NCBI RefSeq assembly: GCF_012027725.1 | Contig: NZ_SJOU01000009.1 | Coordinates: 1 to 64,000, forward strand | DNA from: Olsenella sp. SW781 | GTDB taxonomy: Bacteria > Actinomycetota > Coriobacteriia > Coriobacteriales > Atopobiaceae | Direction: 5' to 3' | DNA length: 64,000 nt | Shown here: positions 41,259-50,602 of the stretch, one piece after another | Position numbering within the stretch: the stretch's first letter is position 1 | How the letters are laid out: each line of letters starts with the position of its first letter | Notes under the pieces: generated by a model | What the model was told of the DNA's origin: nothing | What the model saw: only the letters and a program-made list of their open reading frames with translations | Database searches by the model: none | Made by a program: the position numbers and the translations under genes

Positions 41259-41988
41259 GGCAGCCGTCTCAGCAGGCTCCACAACGGGCGAGAAGAACGC
41301 GGGCGCGCGGCTCGTCGAGGCGGAGGACCGCCGCTTCACCCCTTCGGAGCTCGAGCGCATCTCCTGCGGCATCGACCGCAGGCCGGCCTACCGCGTCGCC
41401 AAGCGCGCCTTCGACATCGCCTTCAGCGCGTGCGTGCTGGTGGTCCTTCTGCCCGTGCTCGCGCTCATCGCGCTCGCCGTCTGGCTCGACGACCCGCACG
41501 GCTCCCCGCTCTTCTTCCAGGAGCGCGTGGGCAGGCGCGGGCGTGCCTTCAGGATGGTGAAGTTCCGCTCTATGTACGTGGATGCGGAGGACCGCCTCGA
41601 AGAGCTCATGTGCGACAACGAGAAGGACGGTCCGGTCTTCAAGATTAAGGACGACCCGCGTATCACGCGCGTGGGCAAGTTCATTCGCAAGACCTCGATT
41701 GACGAGCTCCCGCAGTTCTGGAACGTGCTCGCGGGCGACATGTCGGTCGTGGGGCCGCGACCCGCGCTCCCGCGCGAGGTCCGCCAGTACTCGCTCCGGG
41801 ACCAGCTGAGGCTCGCCGTGCGCCCAGGCATCACCTGCTACTGGCAGACGAGGCGCAACCGCGACTCCATCACCTTCGACGAGTGGGTCGACCTCGACCT
41901 GCTCTACATCCTGCAATGCGGCCTCTGGACCGACGTCAAGCTGATTGTCCAGACGGTGGGCTGCGTGCTCACGTTCCAGGGGGAGTAA
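41239..41988 (+). CDS. Priming undecaprenyl-phosphate sugar phosphotransferase
   Basis: A 249-residue polyprenyl-phosphate hexose-1-phosphate transferase that loads the first sugar onto the lipid carrier. A poorly conserved N-terminal 50 residues (with GEKN) leads to a membrane helix (ACVLVVLLPVLALIALAVWL), then the conserved FQERVGRRGR, KFRSMYVDAED, DPRITRVGKFIRKTS and DELPQFWNVLAGDMSVVGPRP. It is the short form lacking the four extra helices of WbaP. The TTG start at 41239 lies inside loaP with GGTGGGG before it; a later start is possible since the N-terminus is variable. Confidence 0.92.
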   Translation: MSESTLEAAVSAGSTTGEKNAGARLVEAEDRRFTPSELERISCGIDRRPAYRVAKRAFDIAFSACVLVVLLPVLALIALAVWLDDPHGSPLFFQERVGRRGRAFRMVKFRSMYVDAEDRLEELMCDNEKDGPVFKIKDDPRITRVGKFIRKTSIDELPQFWNVLAGDMSVVGPRPALPREVRQYSLRDQLRLAVRPGITCYWQTRRNRDSITFDEWVDLDLLYILQCGLWTDVKLIVQTVGCVLTFQGE

Positions 41989-41990
41989 GC

Positions 41991-42764
41991 GTGCCCGTTG
42001 ATATGGAGAAGTCGCTGCGCCGAGTCGATATTATCGGCGTGCCAATAACGGCTACGAACATGGATGATTTTGTCGCCCTCCTCAAAGGGGGGCTGGGATA
42101 CTTCAAGGGAAACTACGTTTGCGTTTCGAATGTTCACACTTGCGTCATGGCTCACGATGATCCCGATTACTGGCTGGTCCAGACTGAGTCAATAGCTTCA
42201 CTTCCTGATGGAAAACCCCTCTCTGTCATTGGCAAGAGGAGGTTTCCCTCAATGGATAGGGTTACTGGTCCTGATCTTATGAGGGAAGTGTTTAAACTTT
42301 CTAAGGAAATGGGCTGGTCCCATTATTTTTACGGCACCGATCAGCGGTGTCTGGATGAACTAAAGGTCACACTAAGCAAGCAATATCCCTGGTTAAAGAT
42401 TGCGGGGATGGAGCCCTCTCTCTTCAGGCCTCTGTCTGCCGATGAAGAGGACTCCGTTATAGACAGCATCAATGATTCTGGTGCTGATTTTGCTTGGATA
42501 GCCCTTGGGGCTCCTCGACAGGAAGTGTTCTGTCACAAGCTCCATGAGCGAATTCGTCCGGTCATGATTGGTGTTGGCGGCGCATTCAATGTGCTTGCCG
42601 GAATTGTGCCCGAGGCTCCCAGGTGGATGCAAAATCTCAGCCTCGAATGGCTCTATCGCCTCATGCAAGAGCCCAGGAGGCTGTTCAAAAGATATCTCGT
42701 GACCAATACAAAGTTCCTTGTTTATCAGTTTGCTCACATTGAACGGAAGAAAGGAAAGAGATGA
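41991..42764 (+). CDS. WecG/TagA/CpsF-family glycosyltransferase
   Basis: A 257-residue GT26-family transferase that usually adds the second sugar (often ManNAc or a glucuronyl-type residue) to the lipid-linked primer. Family motifs are VSNVHTCVMAHDD, DGKPL, RVTGPDLMREVF, FYGTDQRCLDEL, WIALGAPRQEVF and GVGGAFNVLAGIVPEAPRW. Here GC content starts to fall. I chose GTG 41991, preceded by GGGGGAG in the previous gene; ATG 42003 is an alternative. It overlaps the CapE-type gene by four bases. Confidence 0.92.
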   Translation: MPVDMEKSLRRVDIIGVPITATNMDDFVALLKGGLGYFKGNYVCVSNVHTCVMAHDDPDYWLVQTESIASLPDGKPLSVIGKRRFPSMDRVTGPDLMREVFKLSKEMGWSHYFYGTDQRCLDELKVTLSKQYPWLKIAGMEPSLFRPLSADEEDSVIDSINDSGADFAWIALGAPRQEVFCHKLHERIRPVMIGVGGAFNVLAGIVPEAPRWMQNLSLEWLYRLMQEPRRLFKRYLVTNTKFLVYQFAHIERKKGKR

Positions 42765-43810
42765 GCACCTTCGAGGGGAAGACCTTGATGATCACCGGCG
42801 GTACGGGCAGCTTCGGCAACACCGTGCTCAAGCATTTCATGGAGTCCGACATAGGTGAGATTCGCATCTTCTCGCGCGACGAGAAGAAGCAGGACGACAT
42901 GCGGCACAGGCTCCAGGAGCGCTCTCCGGAGCTTGCGGGGAAGGTGCGCTTCTTCATCGGCGACGTACGCGACGCGCAGAGCGTACGCGACGCCATGCAC
43001 GGGGTGGACTACATCTTCCACGCGGCGGCGCTCAAGCAGGTGCCCTCATGCGAGTTCTTCCCCATGGAGGCCGTGCGCACCAACGTGATCGGCACGGACA
43101 ACGTGCTGCACGCCGCGATTGCCGAGGGCGTTGACAGAGTCGTGTGCCTGTCCACAGACAAGGCCGCCTACCCCATCAACGCCATGGGCAAGTCCAAGGC
43201 CATGATGGAGTCCATCATCTACGCGAACGCAAGGACGGGCGCTGGCAGGACTACAATTTGTTGTACGCGTTACGGCAACGTGATGTGCTCACGTGGCAGT
43301 GTGATCCCCCTGTTCATCGACCGCATTCGCAGGGGAGAGCCTCTTACCGTGACCGATCCTGCCATGACTCGCTTCCTCATGAATCTCGATGAGGCCGTTG
43401 ACCTGGTTGAGTTTGCCTTCGAGCATGCTGAGCCCGGGGACCTCTTCATCCAGAAGGCCCCCGCATCGACCATCGCCGACCTCGCGGAGGCCGTGCAGGA
43501 GCTCTTCGGGCGTACGGGCACCCAGGTGATCGGCACGCGCCACGGCGAGAAGCTCTTCGAGACCCTCATGACCCGCGAGGAGCGCCTGAGGGCTGAGGAC
43601 ATGGGGGAGTACTTCCGGGTCCGATCCGACTCGCGCGATCTCAACTATGACAACTTCGTCGTGGACGGCGAGGTGGAGACGCAGGCGGACGAGGCGTACA
43701 CCTCACACAACACCCGCCGCCTCGACGTGGCGGGCACGATTGAGAAGATCAAGACAGCCGAATACGTTCAGCTTGCGCTCGAGGGTCGTGAGAACGAGGC
43801 GGTCCAGTGA
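42761..43810 (+). CDS. capE: CapE/FnlA-type UDP-GlcNAc 4,6-dehydratase/5-epimerase
   Basis: A 349-residue short-chain dehydrogenase/reductase, first enzyme of UDP-N-acetyl-L-fucosamine synthesis. The NAD(P) loop is ITGGTGSFGN (11-20). Where most SDRs have YxxxK, it has INAMGKSKAMME, the M-for-Y change seen in CapE/FlaA1-like enzymes, with the THR/Ser catalytic region CLSTDKA. The C-terminal block RHGEKLFETLMTREE is typical of the group. CapF and CapG homologues follow in order with a TGATG overlap, so the pathway assignment is strong. Confidence 0.9.
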   Translation: MSTFEGKTLMITGGTGSFGNTVLKHFMESDIGEIRIFSRDEKKQDDMRHRLQERSPELAGKVRFFIGDVRDAQSVRDAMHGVDYIFHAAALKQVPSCEFFPMEAVRTNVIGTDNVLHAAIAEGVDRVVCLSTDKAAYPINAMGKSKAMMESIIYANARTGAGRTTICCTRYGNVMCSRGSVIPLFIDRIRRGEPLTVTDPAMTRFLMNLDEAVDLVEFAFEHAEPGDLFIQKAPASTIADLAEAVQELFGRTGTQVIGTRHGEKLFETLMTREERLRAEDMGEYFRVRSDSRDLNYDNFVVDGEVETQADEAYTSHNTRRLDVAGTIEKIKTAEYVQLALEGRENEAVQ

Positions 43811-45000
43811 TGAGGGTCCTCGTCACCGGCGCCAAGGGGTTCGTCGGCAGGAACCTCTGCGAGTCGCTGAAGAGCATCCGCGACGGCAAGGACTGCAGGG
43901 AGCGCTACCAGAGCCTGCTCCCGCTTACCGTGTATGAGTACGACGTCGACGGGACGCGCGAGGAGCTCTCCCTCTACTGCTCGCAGGCGGACTTCGTGTT
44001 CAACCTCGCCGGCGTGAACCGCCCGGAGGACCCCGAGGACTTCATGAGGGGCAACTTCGGGTTTGCCTCTGAGTTGCTAGGGCTGCTCGAGCATCATGGC
44101 AACAAGTGTCCCGTCATGCTCTCTTCGAGTGCGCAGGCATCCCTCGAGGGGCGCTACGCCGGCTCTGTCTATGGCGAGTCCAAGCTGGCAGGGGAGAACT
44201 TGTTCCGCGAGTATTCCGAGCGCACCGGCGCGCCGGTTTACATCTATAGGTTTCCTAACCTGTACGGCAAGTGGTGCCGACCCAATTACAACTCTGCGGT
44301 TGCTACCTTCTGCGATGCGATCGCCAACGGCCGCGAGTTCCATGTGAACGACCCCTCCGTCGAGCTCGAGCTGCTGTATATCGATGATCTTGTTTCATGC
44401 ATGCTCGAGCTCTTGCTGGGCAACGTGGAGCAAGATGGTAACGGCATCTGTATTGCGAGCCCTACGGATAAAGTGACGCTCGGAAAGATTGTTGAGCTGC
44501 TGGAGAGCTTCCGCAACGCGCGCGAAAACATCTCCGTGCCAGACCAAACTGACGACAGCTTTTCCAAGAAGCTGTCTGCAACGTTTTTGAGTTACTACGA
44601 CGCCGGGTCTCTGGCGTACCCGCTGCACGCGAACCGCGACGGGCGCGGTTCCTTTACTGAACTCCTACGTACGCCAGATCGCGGCCAGGTCTCGATTAAC
44701 GTATCCAGGCCCGGTGTAACCAAAGGCAACCATTGGCACCATACCAAGTGGGAAAAATTCCTGGTTGTGTCTGGCGAGGCGCTGATTCGCCTGCGCAAGG
44801 TCGGCGTTGACGTGGAGGGCAACCCCTATCCCGTCGATGAGTACCGAGTAAGTGGAGATAACCCGACCGTGGTCGAGATGGCGCCCGGCATGACGCACAG
44901 CATCACGAACGTCTCGGAGACCGAAGACCTCGTCACCGTGATGTGGGCCAACGAGGCTTTCGATCCCGCAAGGCCCGACACCTACTTCGAGGAAGTGTGA
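43810..45000 (+). CDS. capF: CapF/FnlB-type bifunctional epimerase-reductase
   Basis: A 396-residue second enzyme of UDP-L-FucNAc synthesis. The N-terminal SDR domain begins VLVTGAKGFVGRNL, and has SSSAQASLEGRYAGSVYGESK with the Y-x3-K. The C-terminal domain is a metal-binding cupin: NHWHHTKWEKFLVVSGEALI (about 300-320) and MAPGMTHSITN. Fusion of these two domains is diagnostic for CapF. The ATG overlaps the previous stop. The next gene starts two bases after its stop. Confidence 0.92.
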   Translation: MRVLVTGAKGFVGRNLCESLKSIRDGKDCRERYQSLLPLTVYEYDVDGTREELSLYCSQADFVFNLAGVNRPEDPEDFMRGNFGFASELLGLLEHHGNKCPVMLSSSAQASLEGRYAGSVYGESKLAGENLFREYSERTGAPVYIYRFPNLYGKWCRPNYNSAVATFCDAIANGREFHVNDPSVELELLYIDDLVSCMLELLLGNVEQDGNGICIASPTDKVTLGKIVELLESFRNARENISVPDQTDDSFSKKLSATFLSYYDAGSLAYPLHANRDGRGSFTELLRTPDRGQVSINVSRPGVTKGNHWHHTKWEKFLVVSGEALIRLRKVGVDVEGNPYPVDEYRVSGDNPTVVEMAPGMTHSITNVSETEDLVTVMWANEAFDPARPDTYFEEV

Positions 45001-46186
45001 CCATGCCCCTTAAGACCGACTACTCGGACGTTTCCTTCGCCGACGATGGCCGCCTCAAGCTCCTCGTCATCGTGGGCACGCGGCCGGAGATCATTCGCCT
45101 CTCGGAGGTCATCAGGAAGTGCCGGCGCCACTTCGACTGCCTGCTCGCGCACACGGGGCAGAACTACGACTACACGCTGAACGGCATCTTCTTCCGCGAC
45201 CTGTCGCTCGACGACCCTGACGTCTACATGGACGCGGTGGGGGAGGACCTGGGCTCGACCATCGGCAACATCATCGACGCCTCCTACAAGCTCATGGCGC
45301 AGGTGAGGCCGGACGCGCTGCTGATTCTCGGCGACACCAACTCCTGCCTCTCTGCCATCCCCGCGAAGCGCCTGCACATCCCCATCTTCCACATGGAGGC
45401 GGGCAACCGCTGCAAGGACGAGTGCCTGCCCGAGGAGACCAACCGCCGCATCGTGGACGTGATCTCCGACGTCAACCTCGCCTACTCCGAGCACGCGCGC
45501 CGCTGGCTCGCGCTCACCGGCTGCGCACCCGAGCGCACCTACGTGACGGGCTCGCCCATGGCCGAGGTGCTCCGCGCGAACCTGGGGCAGATCGACGCGT
45601 CCGACGTGCTCGAGCGCGAGGGGCTGGAGGAGCGCGGCTACTTCCTGCTCTCCGCCCACCGCGAGGAGAACATCGACACCGAGGCCAACTTCCGCTCGCT
45701 CTTCTCGGCCGTCAACGCGCTCGCGGAGGAGTACGGCAGGCCCATCCTCTACAGCTGCCACCCGCGCAGCCGCAAGCGCCTGGAAGCAACTGGCTTTGAG
45801 CTTCACCCGCTCGTCCGCACGCACGAGCCCATGGGCTTCCACGACTACAACCGCCTGCAGTCCAGCGCCTTCTGCGTGGTCTCGGACTCCGGGACCCTGC
45901 CCGAGGAGTCGAGCTTCTTCGCCTCCGTCGGCCGGCCGTTCCCGGCCGTGTGCATCCGCACCTCTACGGAGCGCCCCGAGGCGCTCGACAGGGGCTGCTT
46001 CACGCTCGCCGGCATCGACGAGCGGGGGCTCCTCAACGCCGTGCGCGTGGCGGTCGCGCTCGACGCGGAGGGCAGCTACCCCGCCGCCCCCGTGCCGGAC
46101 TACGCAGATGAGAACGTGAGCACGAAGGTCGTGAAGATTATCCAGTCCTACACTGGCATCGTGGACCGCATGGTGTGGAGGAAGTA
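44999..46186 (+). repeat. 1,188-bp direct repeat, copy 1
   Basis: Identical as far as I can read to 56030-57217. It covers the whole CapG gene except its last base. The pair brackets about 9.8 kb of capsule genes. Confidence 0.95.
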
Positions 46187-46187
46187 G
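45003..46187 (+). CDS. capG: CapG/WecB-type UDP-HexNAc 2-epimerase, copy 1
   Basis: A 394-residue non-hydrolysing UDP-N-acetylhexosamine 2-epimerase, third enzyme of the UDP-L-FucNAc pathway after CapE and CapF. Motifs VIVGTRPEIIRLSEVI, HTGQNYDYTLN, LGDTNSCLSAIPAKRL, HMEAGNRCKDECLPEETNR-type segment, SAHREENID and SDSGTLPEESSF are those of the family. The frame is open upstream into capF, but ATG 45003 begins the natural N-terminus, two bases after the capF stop. The gene is duplicated at 56034 without visible change, except that the second copy ends in KY. Confidence 0.93.
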   Translation: MPLKTDYSDVSFADDGRLKLLVIVGTRPEIIRLSEVIRKCRRHFDCLLAHTGQNYDYTLNGIFFRDLSLDDPDVYMDAVGEDLGSTIGNIIDASYKLMAQVRPDALLILGDTNSCLSAIPAKRLHIPIFHMEAGNRCKDECLPEETNRRIVDVISDVNLAYSEHARRWLALTGCAPERTYVTGSPMAEVLRANLGQIDASDVLEREGLEERGYFLLSAHREENIDTEANFRSLFSAVNALAEEYGRPILYSCHPRSRKRLEATGFELHPLVRTHEPMGFHDYNRLQSSAFCVVSDSGTLPEESSFFASVGRPFPAVCIRTSTERPEALDRGCFTLAGIDERGLLNAVRVAVALDAEGSYPAAPVPDYADENVSTKVVKIIQSYTGIVDRMVWRK

Positions 46188-46193
46188 GTTTAA

Positions 46194-46739
46194 GTGGGCG
46201 TTTTATATAAGGTCCTTGATGGCCTATCGCGTGCATATAACAAGTTACTGCTGGCCCCTGCGCTCAGGCGCTCATTTGCTTCATGCGGTAGGAACGTTAC
46301 TATCGGCCGTCGGAGTGAGGTTGCTGGCGCATGGAATATTACGGTTGGTAACAACGTCTATATTGGCTCCGGTGCTACGTTGTTAACAGCGCGTGCTCGT
46401 ATAGGGATTGGCGACTTGGTAATGACTGGTCCCAATATCACCATCATTACTGGTGACCATAGAACCGATATACTGGATCGCCCGATGATGTCGTTGTCAG
46501 ATGAAGAAAAGCTGCTTGAGAACGACGAGGATGTAGTTATCGGTAACGATGTATGGATCGGCAGCGGTGTCACAATTCTCAAAGGAGTTCACGTTTCTGA
46601 TCATTGTGTAATTGCCGCGGGTGCTGTGGTAACTAAGGATGTTGAGCCCGAGTTTTCGATTTGGGGGGGGGTGCCTGCGCGCAGAATCTCTATGCGTGCC
46701 CAGGGACGTCCGATGGTGCGGGTGGGTGATGCGTCGTGA
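46194..46739 (+). CDS. Hexapeptide-repeat acetyltransferase
   Basis: A 181-residue left-handed beta-helix acyltransferase likely to O- or N-acetylate a capsule sugar. Hexapeptide repeats run through the middle (ITVGNNVYIGSGATLLTARARIGIGDLV) and ITGDHRTD supplies the catalytic His; DVVIGNDVWIGSGVTILKGV and GVPARRI close it. The GTG start seven bases past capG has GAGGAAG before it. It is clearly lower in GC than capG, marking the edge of the foreign-looking cassette. It overlaps the next frame by four bases. Confidence 0.88.
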   Translation: MGVLYKVLDGLSRAYNKLLLAPALRRSFASCGRNVTIGRRSEVAGAWNITVGNNVYIGSGATLLTARARIGIGDLVMTGPNITIITGDHRTDILDRPMMSLSDEEKLLENDEDVVIGNDVWIGSGVTILKGVHVSDHCVIAAGAVVTKDVEPEFSIWGGVPARRISMRAQGRPMVRVGDAS

Positions 46740-47113
46740 GCTGCAAGGTGTTTGATTACCGGTTAATCAAGTTGCGCTGTTGTGGGCGCGGGTTGCTGTA
46801 TAAGGCGGGGTCGAACGAGCATCTATCAAAGCGAAACGTTTCAAAAGATGCCTTCCATTCCTTTATCAGGGAGGGCGTTCTCTCCAGTAACCAATTCAAA
46901 GTCGGCCATTTTGGTTTGCATAAGGTAAGGGCGACGGCTTGGCCAATCGATGTCTCACGTGGTTATGAGGAGTCCATTCCGCAGTACGCGATTCATAGTG
47001 ACAGCCCAGACGCTCTTCGGTATGAAGGGGAGGCGCTGGTGTCTCAAGCCCATTACGAAGGGGCTTTACAACGAGCGCAGTGTCAGGTCATGCTTCGAGG
47101 AGGGGTCGCCTGA
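46736..47113 (+). CDS. Unrecognised small frame in the capsule cassette
   Basis: A 125-residue frame starting at a GTG that overlaps the acetyltransferase stop. I recognise no domain. Cys residues are frequent near the start (KLRCCGRGLL) and the composition is unremarkable. Another frame (46950-47138) is also open across its second half and neither looks conserved, so this may be a decayed gene or a frameshifted transferase. Its tight position in the operon is the main reason to list it. Confidence 0.35.
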   Translation: MSCKVFDYRLIKLRCCGRGLLYKAGSNEHLSKRNVSKDAFHSFIREGVLSSNQFKVGHFGLHKVRATAWPIDVSRGYEESIPQYAIHSDSPDALRYEGEALVSQAHYEGALQRAQCQVMLRGGVA

Positions 47114-47176
47114 TGCGTCGAGGGTCGAGCGCGCGTGATATTGGCGGGGTCAGGTTCCGGAAATGCGCGGCTCATC

Positions 47177-48247
47177 ATGGCTGATAAGGTGCTCATGATT
47201 GGCCCCTCCACCGAAGCATGGGGTGGCATTGCCACAGTTGAAAAGAATATTATTCAGGCTGCCGCCATGGCAGGCAGGCCTATTCGTTTTGTCCCAACAA
47301 TGAGGGATGGATCGAAGATAGGCAAGATGATTTTCTTTGCAGGAGCTTACATCAGGATTGCCTTATATGACCTCCACCGTTGCGATGTGTGTCACATCCA
47401 CATGGCATTAGGCATGAGCTACAGGAGGAAATACCTCATATGTAGAATTGCCGACATGCGAGGTATTCCCTACATTCTTCATGTTCATGAGGGGGATTTT
47501 GAAAACTTATACGAGGCGATGCAGACGTCCGAGCAAAGAAAAATACGATGGATGCTTAAGAGCGCTTCGAGTGTAATTGCTTTGTCTGATGAATGGAAAG
47601 AATACCTTGTTCGAAAATTTGATCTCAGCAACGTTGTCGTTCTGGAAAACGCCGTGTTCGTACCGAATATAAATGACGGCTCGCATGACGTCAGTAGGTT
47701 TTTATTTCTAGGTCGACTTTGCTACAGGAAGGGCTTGGATACACTTCTCGAGGCAACGAGTATTCTTCGGAAGAAATACCCTGGCGTTGAAGTCAATATT
47801 GCTGGTGGTGGAGATGAGATCGAAGCCTATCGCTCGTTGGCATCGAAGCTTGGCGTCGAGAAAAATGTATGTTTCTTAGGCTGGGCTGATGAGCAGGAGA
47901 AACGGCGTTTGTTTTCATCTTGCGGGACACTGGTTTTACCCTCAAGAGCAGAAGGACTGCCAATGTGTGTGCTTGAAGGAATGGCGAATGGCTGTGCTGT
48001 AATTGCCACCCGAGTCGGGGGAATTCCCAGCGTTATTGCAAACGGAGATAACGGTCTGCTCATTGAGCCGCATAATCCTGAGAGACTTGCAAACGCTATG
48101 GAGTATTGCATTGAGAATCCTAGACAAGTGTCGCGTATTGCTCAAAATGGGCGCCAGACCATTATCCAGCGATATTCGATGAATACATACCTCAATAAGC
48201 TTGATGAAATCTATGAGACATCGGTGGACGTTGATGAGCGACAGTAG
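47177..48247 (+). CDS. Glycosyltransferase, GT4-like
   Basis: A 356-residue GT-B transferase that adds one sugar to the lipid-linked repeat unit on the cytoplasmic face. The N-terminal Rossmann half begins VLMIGPSTEAWGGIATVEKNI; the C-terminal half has FLFLGRLCYRKGLDTLLEA, the GT4 motif PSRAEGLPMCVLEGMANG (E-x7-E) and VGGIPSVI. I chose ATG 47177, where the fold begins; there is no good ribosome site and a GTG at 47135 is possible. It overlaps the next gene by 14 bases. Donor and acceptor unknown. Confidence 0.88.
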   Translation: MADKVLMIGPSTEAWGGIATVEKNIIQAAAMAGRPIRFVPTMRDGSKIGKMIFFAGAYIRIALYDLHRCDVCHIHMALGMSYRRKYLICRIADMRGIPYILHVHEGDFENLYEAMQTSEQRKIRWMLKSASSVIALSDEWKEYLVRKFDLSNVVVLENAVFVPNINDGSHDVSRFLFLGRLCYRKGLDTLLEATSILRKKYPGVEVNIAGGGDEIEAYRSLASKLGVEKNVCFLGWADEQEKRRLFSSCGTLVLPSRAEGLPMCVLEGMANGCAVIATRVGGIPSVIANGDNGLLIEPHNPERLANAMEYCIENPRQVSRIAQNGRQTIIQRYSMNTYLNKLDEIYETSVDVDERQ

Positions 48248-49319
48248 GAAAAAACCAATCAAAGAGATTCTCTTCATTCATCCTTCCTTACTAGGCGGTG
48301 GAGCTGAGCGCGTGGCCATCTCCCTTGCGTCTTACTTTGCTTCTCATGGATATAAGTTCACCTTTCTTTTAACGAAAGATAAAAGGGTAAGGTATAGTGT
48401 GCCAGAAGGGGTTGATATTGTTGATCAGCACGCCGATCCTTCAATCAAACCCATGCAGCAAATTTCCATCATACGCAGCTATATCAAAAAACATCCAAAT
48501 GCGGTAATCATGTCTTTTTTGCCGCATCAAAACATGTATACGCTTATCGCCTCGATAGGCCTACCAAATAGGATTGTCATTTCGGTGCGTAATGATCCTC
48601 GGTTTGATTTTCCGCGAAATCCCCTATTACAGGGGGTGAGAAACGCGATTTATAGAAAAGCCGATGCGATAGTTTTTCAGACAGAAGAGCAGGCATCTTT
48701 CTTCCCTCACTCAATACAAAGCAAGGGAAGTATCATTCTCAACCCCATTTCGGACAGTATTCCTGCTCCCTATAAAGGAGCACGAAGAAAGGCAATCGTC
48801 ACATCCGGACGTCTTGAGGAGCAGAAAAACCATGCGATGACAATTCGGGCTTTTGCTGAGTTTTACAAGTCGCATCCCGATTTCACTCTAGAAATATATG
48901 GTGAAGGAAGTCTGGAAGGTGACCTTAAAGGTGTTACTGAAGGGCTTGGAATTAGCGATGCGGTTCGGTTCGAGGGGTTTTCTCCCAATGCAGTGGAGCG
49001 CGTGCGTACTGCATCTGTTTTCGTCATGTCCTCTCGATTCGAAGGTCTTTCGAATTCAATGCTTGAGGCGCTTTGCATGGGGGTTCCAACAATTTGCACA
49101 CGCTGCTTAGGCGGCGGCGCGGAAGCGCTCATTGACAACGGAAGAAATGGCTTTTTGATCGATGTGGATGACATACATGAAGAGACGCGTCTTATGCATG
49201 TGCTGGTAACTGATGATGGACTTGCCCGGCGCCTTTCCCACGAGGCTCAAAAGCTGCGTACGGAAGTAGGGATTGGTTCCATTGGTAAAAAATGGGAGGG
49301 ATTGATTTGCTCCACTTAG
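48234..49319 (+). CDS. Glycosyltransferase, GT4-like
   Basis: A 361-residue GT-B transferase. It starts EILFIHPSLLGGGAERVAISLA, typical of GT4 enzymes, and has VTSGRLEEQKNHAMTIRAFAE and SSRFEGLSNSMLEALCMGVP with the E-x7-E motif near residue 270. Low-GC, AT-rich codon use matches the cassette. The ATG at 48234 sits within the end of the preceding transferase. Its own last 28 bases overlap the first possible start of the polymerase gene, so the cassette is tightly packed. Confidence 0.88.
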   Translation: MSDSRKKPIKEILFIHPSLLGGGAERVAISLASYFASHGYKFTFLLTKDKRVRYSVPEGVDIVDQHADPSIKPMQQISIIRSYIKKHPNAVIMSFLPHQNMYTLIASIGLPNRIVISVRNDPRFDFPRNPLLQGVRNAIYRKADAIVFQTEEQASFFPHSIQSKGSIILNPISDSIPAPYKGARRKAIVTSGRLEEQKNHAMTIRAFAEFYKSHPDFTLEIYGEGSLEGDLKGVTEGLGISDAVRFEGFSPNAVERVRTASVFVMSSRFEGLSNSMLEALCMGVPTICTRCLGGGAEALIDNGRNGFLIDVDDIHEETRLMHVLVTDDGLARRLSHEAQKLRTEVGIGSIGKKWEGLICST

Positions 49320-50602
49320 TCCGGCAAGCATCAGCAGAATCGGGCATACGTGACAACATCAGTAATAAACCCATCTCTGTACTGGGGTTCTATGTAGCAG
49401 CAATATCGTCTTTTGCTGTCCCCGTAGTTCGAGAAGTCGGCGGTAGCTACCAACTTGCCAGCATTTGGGAAGTAAGCCGTTACTCATTCCAAACATCAGC
49501 GGGAAGGTTGGCAACGGCTTTTAACTTGATTCAACTTTCAGTTTTTGTAGCGCTGCTTATCAGGTCTGTTTTCGTAAAGAGCAACAAGCATTTGCTATTA
49601 ACACTTACCGCTATAGGCGGCTTTATCGTATACAACGTCATCGAAGTCGTGGGATATCACCATGATTTGTCGACCGCGCTTTTTGGAAGTGTGTCGACGA
49701 CGTTATTCCTCATTCCTTTGTTCCCTCTTTTGGGTGAAGATGCCGATTTGATACTAGTTGCAAGGAAAGCGGCACCCGTCATGGCATTGACGGGGATGAT
49801 TCTCTCGCTTGTTTTTGCTGCAAGGTTTCAATTGACTTGTGGCATTGGAAGCACGGTAGGGTGGTGTCCCGCAAGAGACCTCTTTTCTTACTCAATTTGT
49901 TCTCTTTGGGCGGCAGTGTGCCTTTTAGACGAAAAAGAGCTCTCATATTCGAAACGAATAACACTGTGTTGCTTGATGGCGCTTATCGCCTTGTTGCTCT
50001 CTGTGCGCAGTTGGGTGATTCAGGCATCGGCTCTAGCGATTTATTGCTCCCTTTTCTCGTCTAGTGAAAGTGCGGGCTCAAAAACTCGTCGAGTTGTTAT
50101 GGCTTTCTTTGTCGCATTGGCTGTTGTGGCAGTTTCTTCCCAGATTGCCCCAGAAGTGTTCGAGACGTTCTCCGAACGTATATTTGACGATACCAGATCG
50201 GGTCAATATGAGACTTTCTTCGCTCAGGTTAATCCTACAGCGCTAATTGCCGGTGAAGGAGCAACTGCCGGTTACCAATACGGAAATAATGCGAACTACC
50301 TTTTCTTCGATAATCAGTTCATCTATCTGTCCTTTCATTTTGGATTGATTCCTGTTATTTGTCTCGCATGGACGCTTTTTAGGACTATTTTCGTGAAAAG
50401 GGATGCCGCGGGAGAGCGCAACCGCGATCAACTTTTCTGTGCCCTGTTATATGTCCTGGCCCTTTGTGGCCTTTCGACATTTTTTTCTTATGAGATTAAC
50501 GTCGGGATAGTTCTTTTCTTTCTTGCACTTGGATATAGGTTTCCAGTTAAAACAAACAAGAGTAGTAGAATTAAAATGGAGAATGCTAATGGGGGGCAGT
50601 AA
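49292..50602 (+). CDS. Probable capsule polymerase (Wzy-like)
   Basis: A membrane protein of up to 436 residues with about ten hydrophobic helices (ISVLGFYVAAISSFAVPVV; LLTLTAIGGFIVYNVI; MALIALLLSVRSWVIQASAL; VMAFFVALAVVAVSS) and one larger outside loop (about 285-340). This is the shape of Wzy polymerases, which lack strong sequence motifs, and it is the only candidate in the locus next to Wzx. The start is uncertain: ATG 49292, or TTG 49307, which has GGGAGGG before it. It overlaps wzx by 14 bases. Confidence 0.7.
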   Translation: MGGIDLLHLVRQASAESGIRDNISNKPISVLGFYVAAISSFAVPVVREVGGSYQLASIWEVSRYSFQTSAGRLATAFNLIQLSVFVALLIRSVFVKSNKHLLLTLTAIGGFIVYNVIEVVGYHHDLSTALFGSVSTTLFLIPLFPLLGEDADLILVARKAAPVMALTGMILSLVFAARFQLTCGIGSTVGWCPARDLFSYSICSLWAAVCLLDEKELSYSKRITLCCLMALIALLLSVRSWVIQASALAIYCSLFSSSESAGSKTRRVVMAFFVALAVVAVSSQIAPEVFETFSERIFDDTRSGQYETFFAQVNPTALIAGEGATAGYQYGNNANYLFFDNQFIYLSFHFGLIPVICLAWTLFRTIFVKRDAAGERNRDQLFCALLYVLALCGLSTFFSYEINVGIVLFFLALGYRFPVKTNKSSRIKMENANGGQ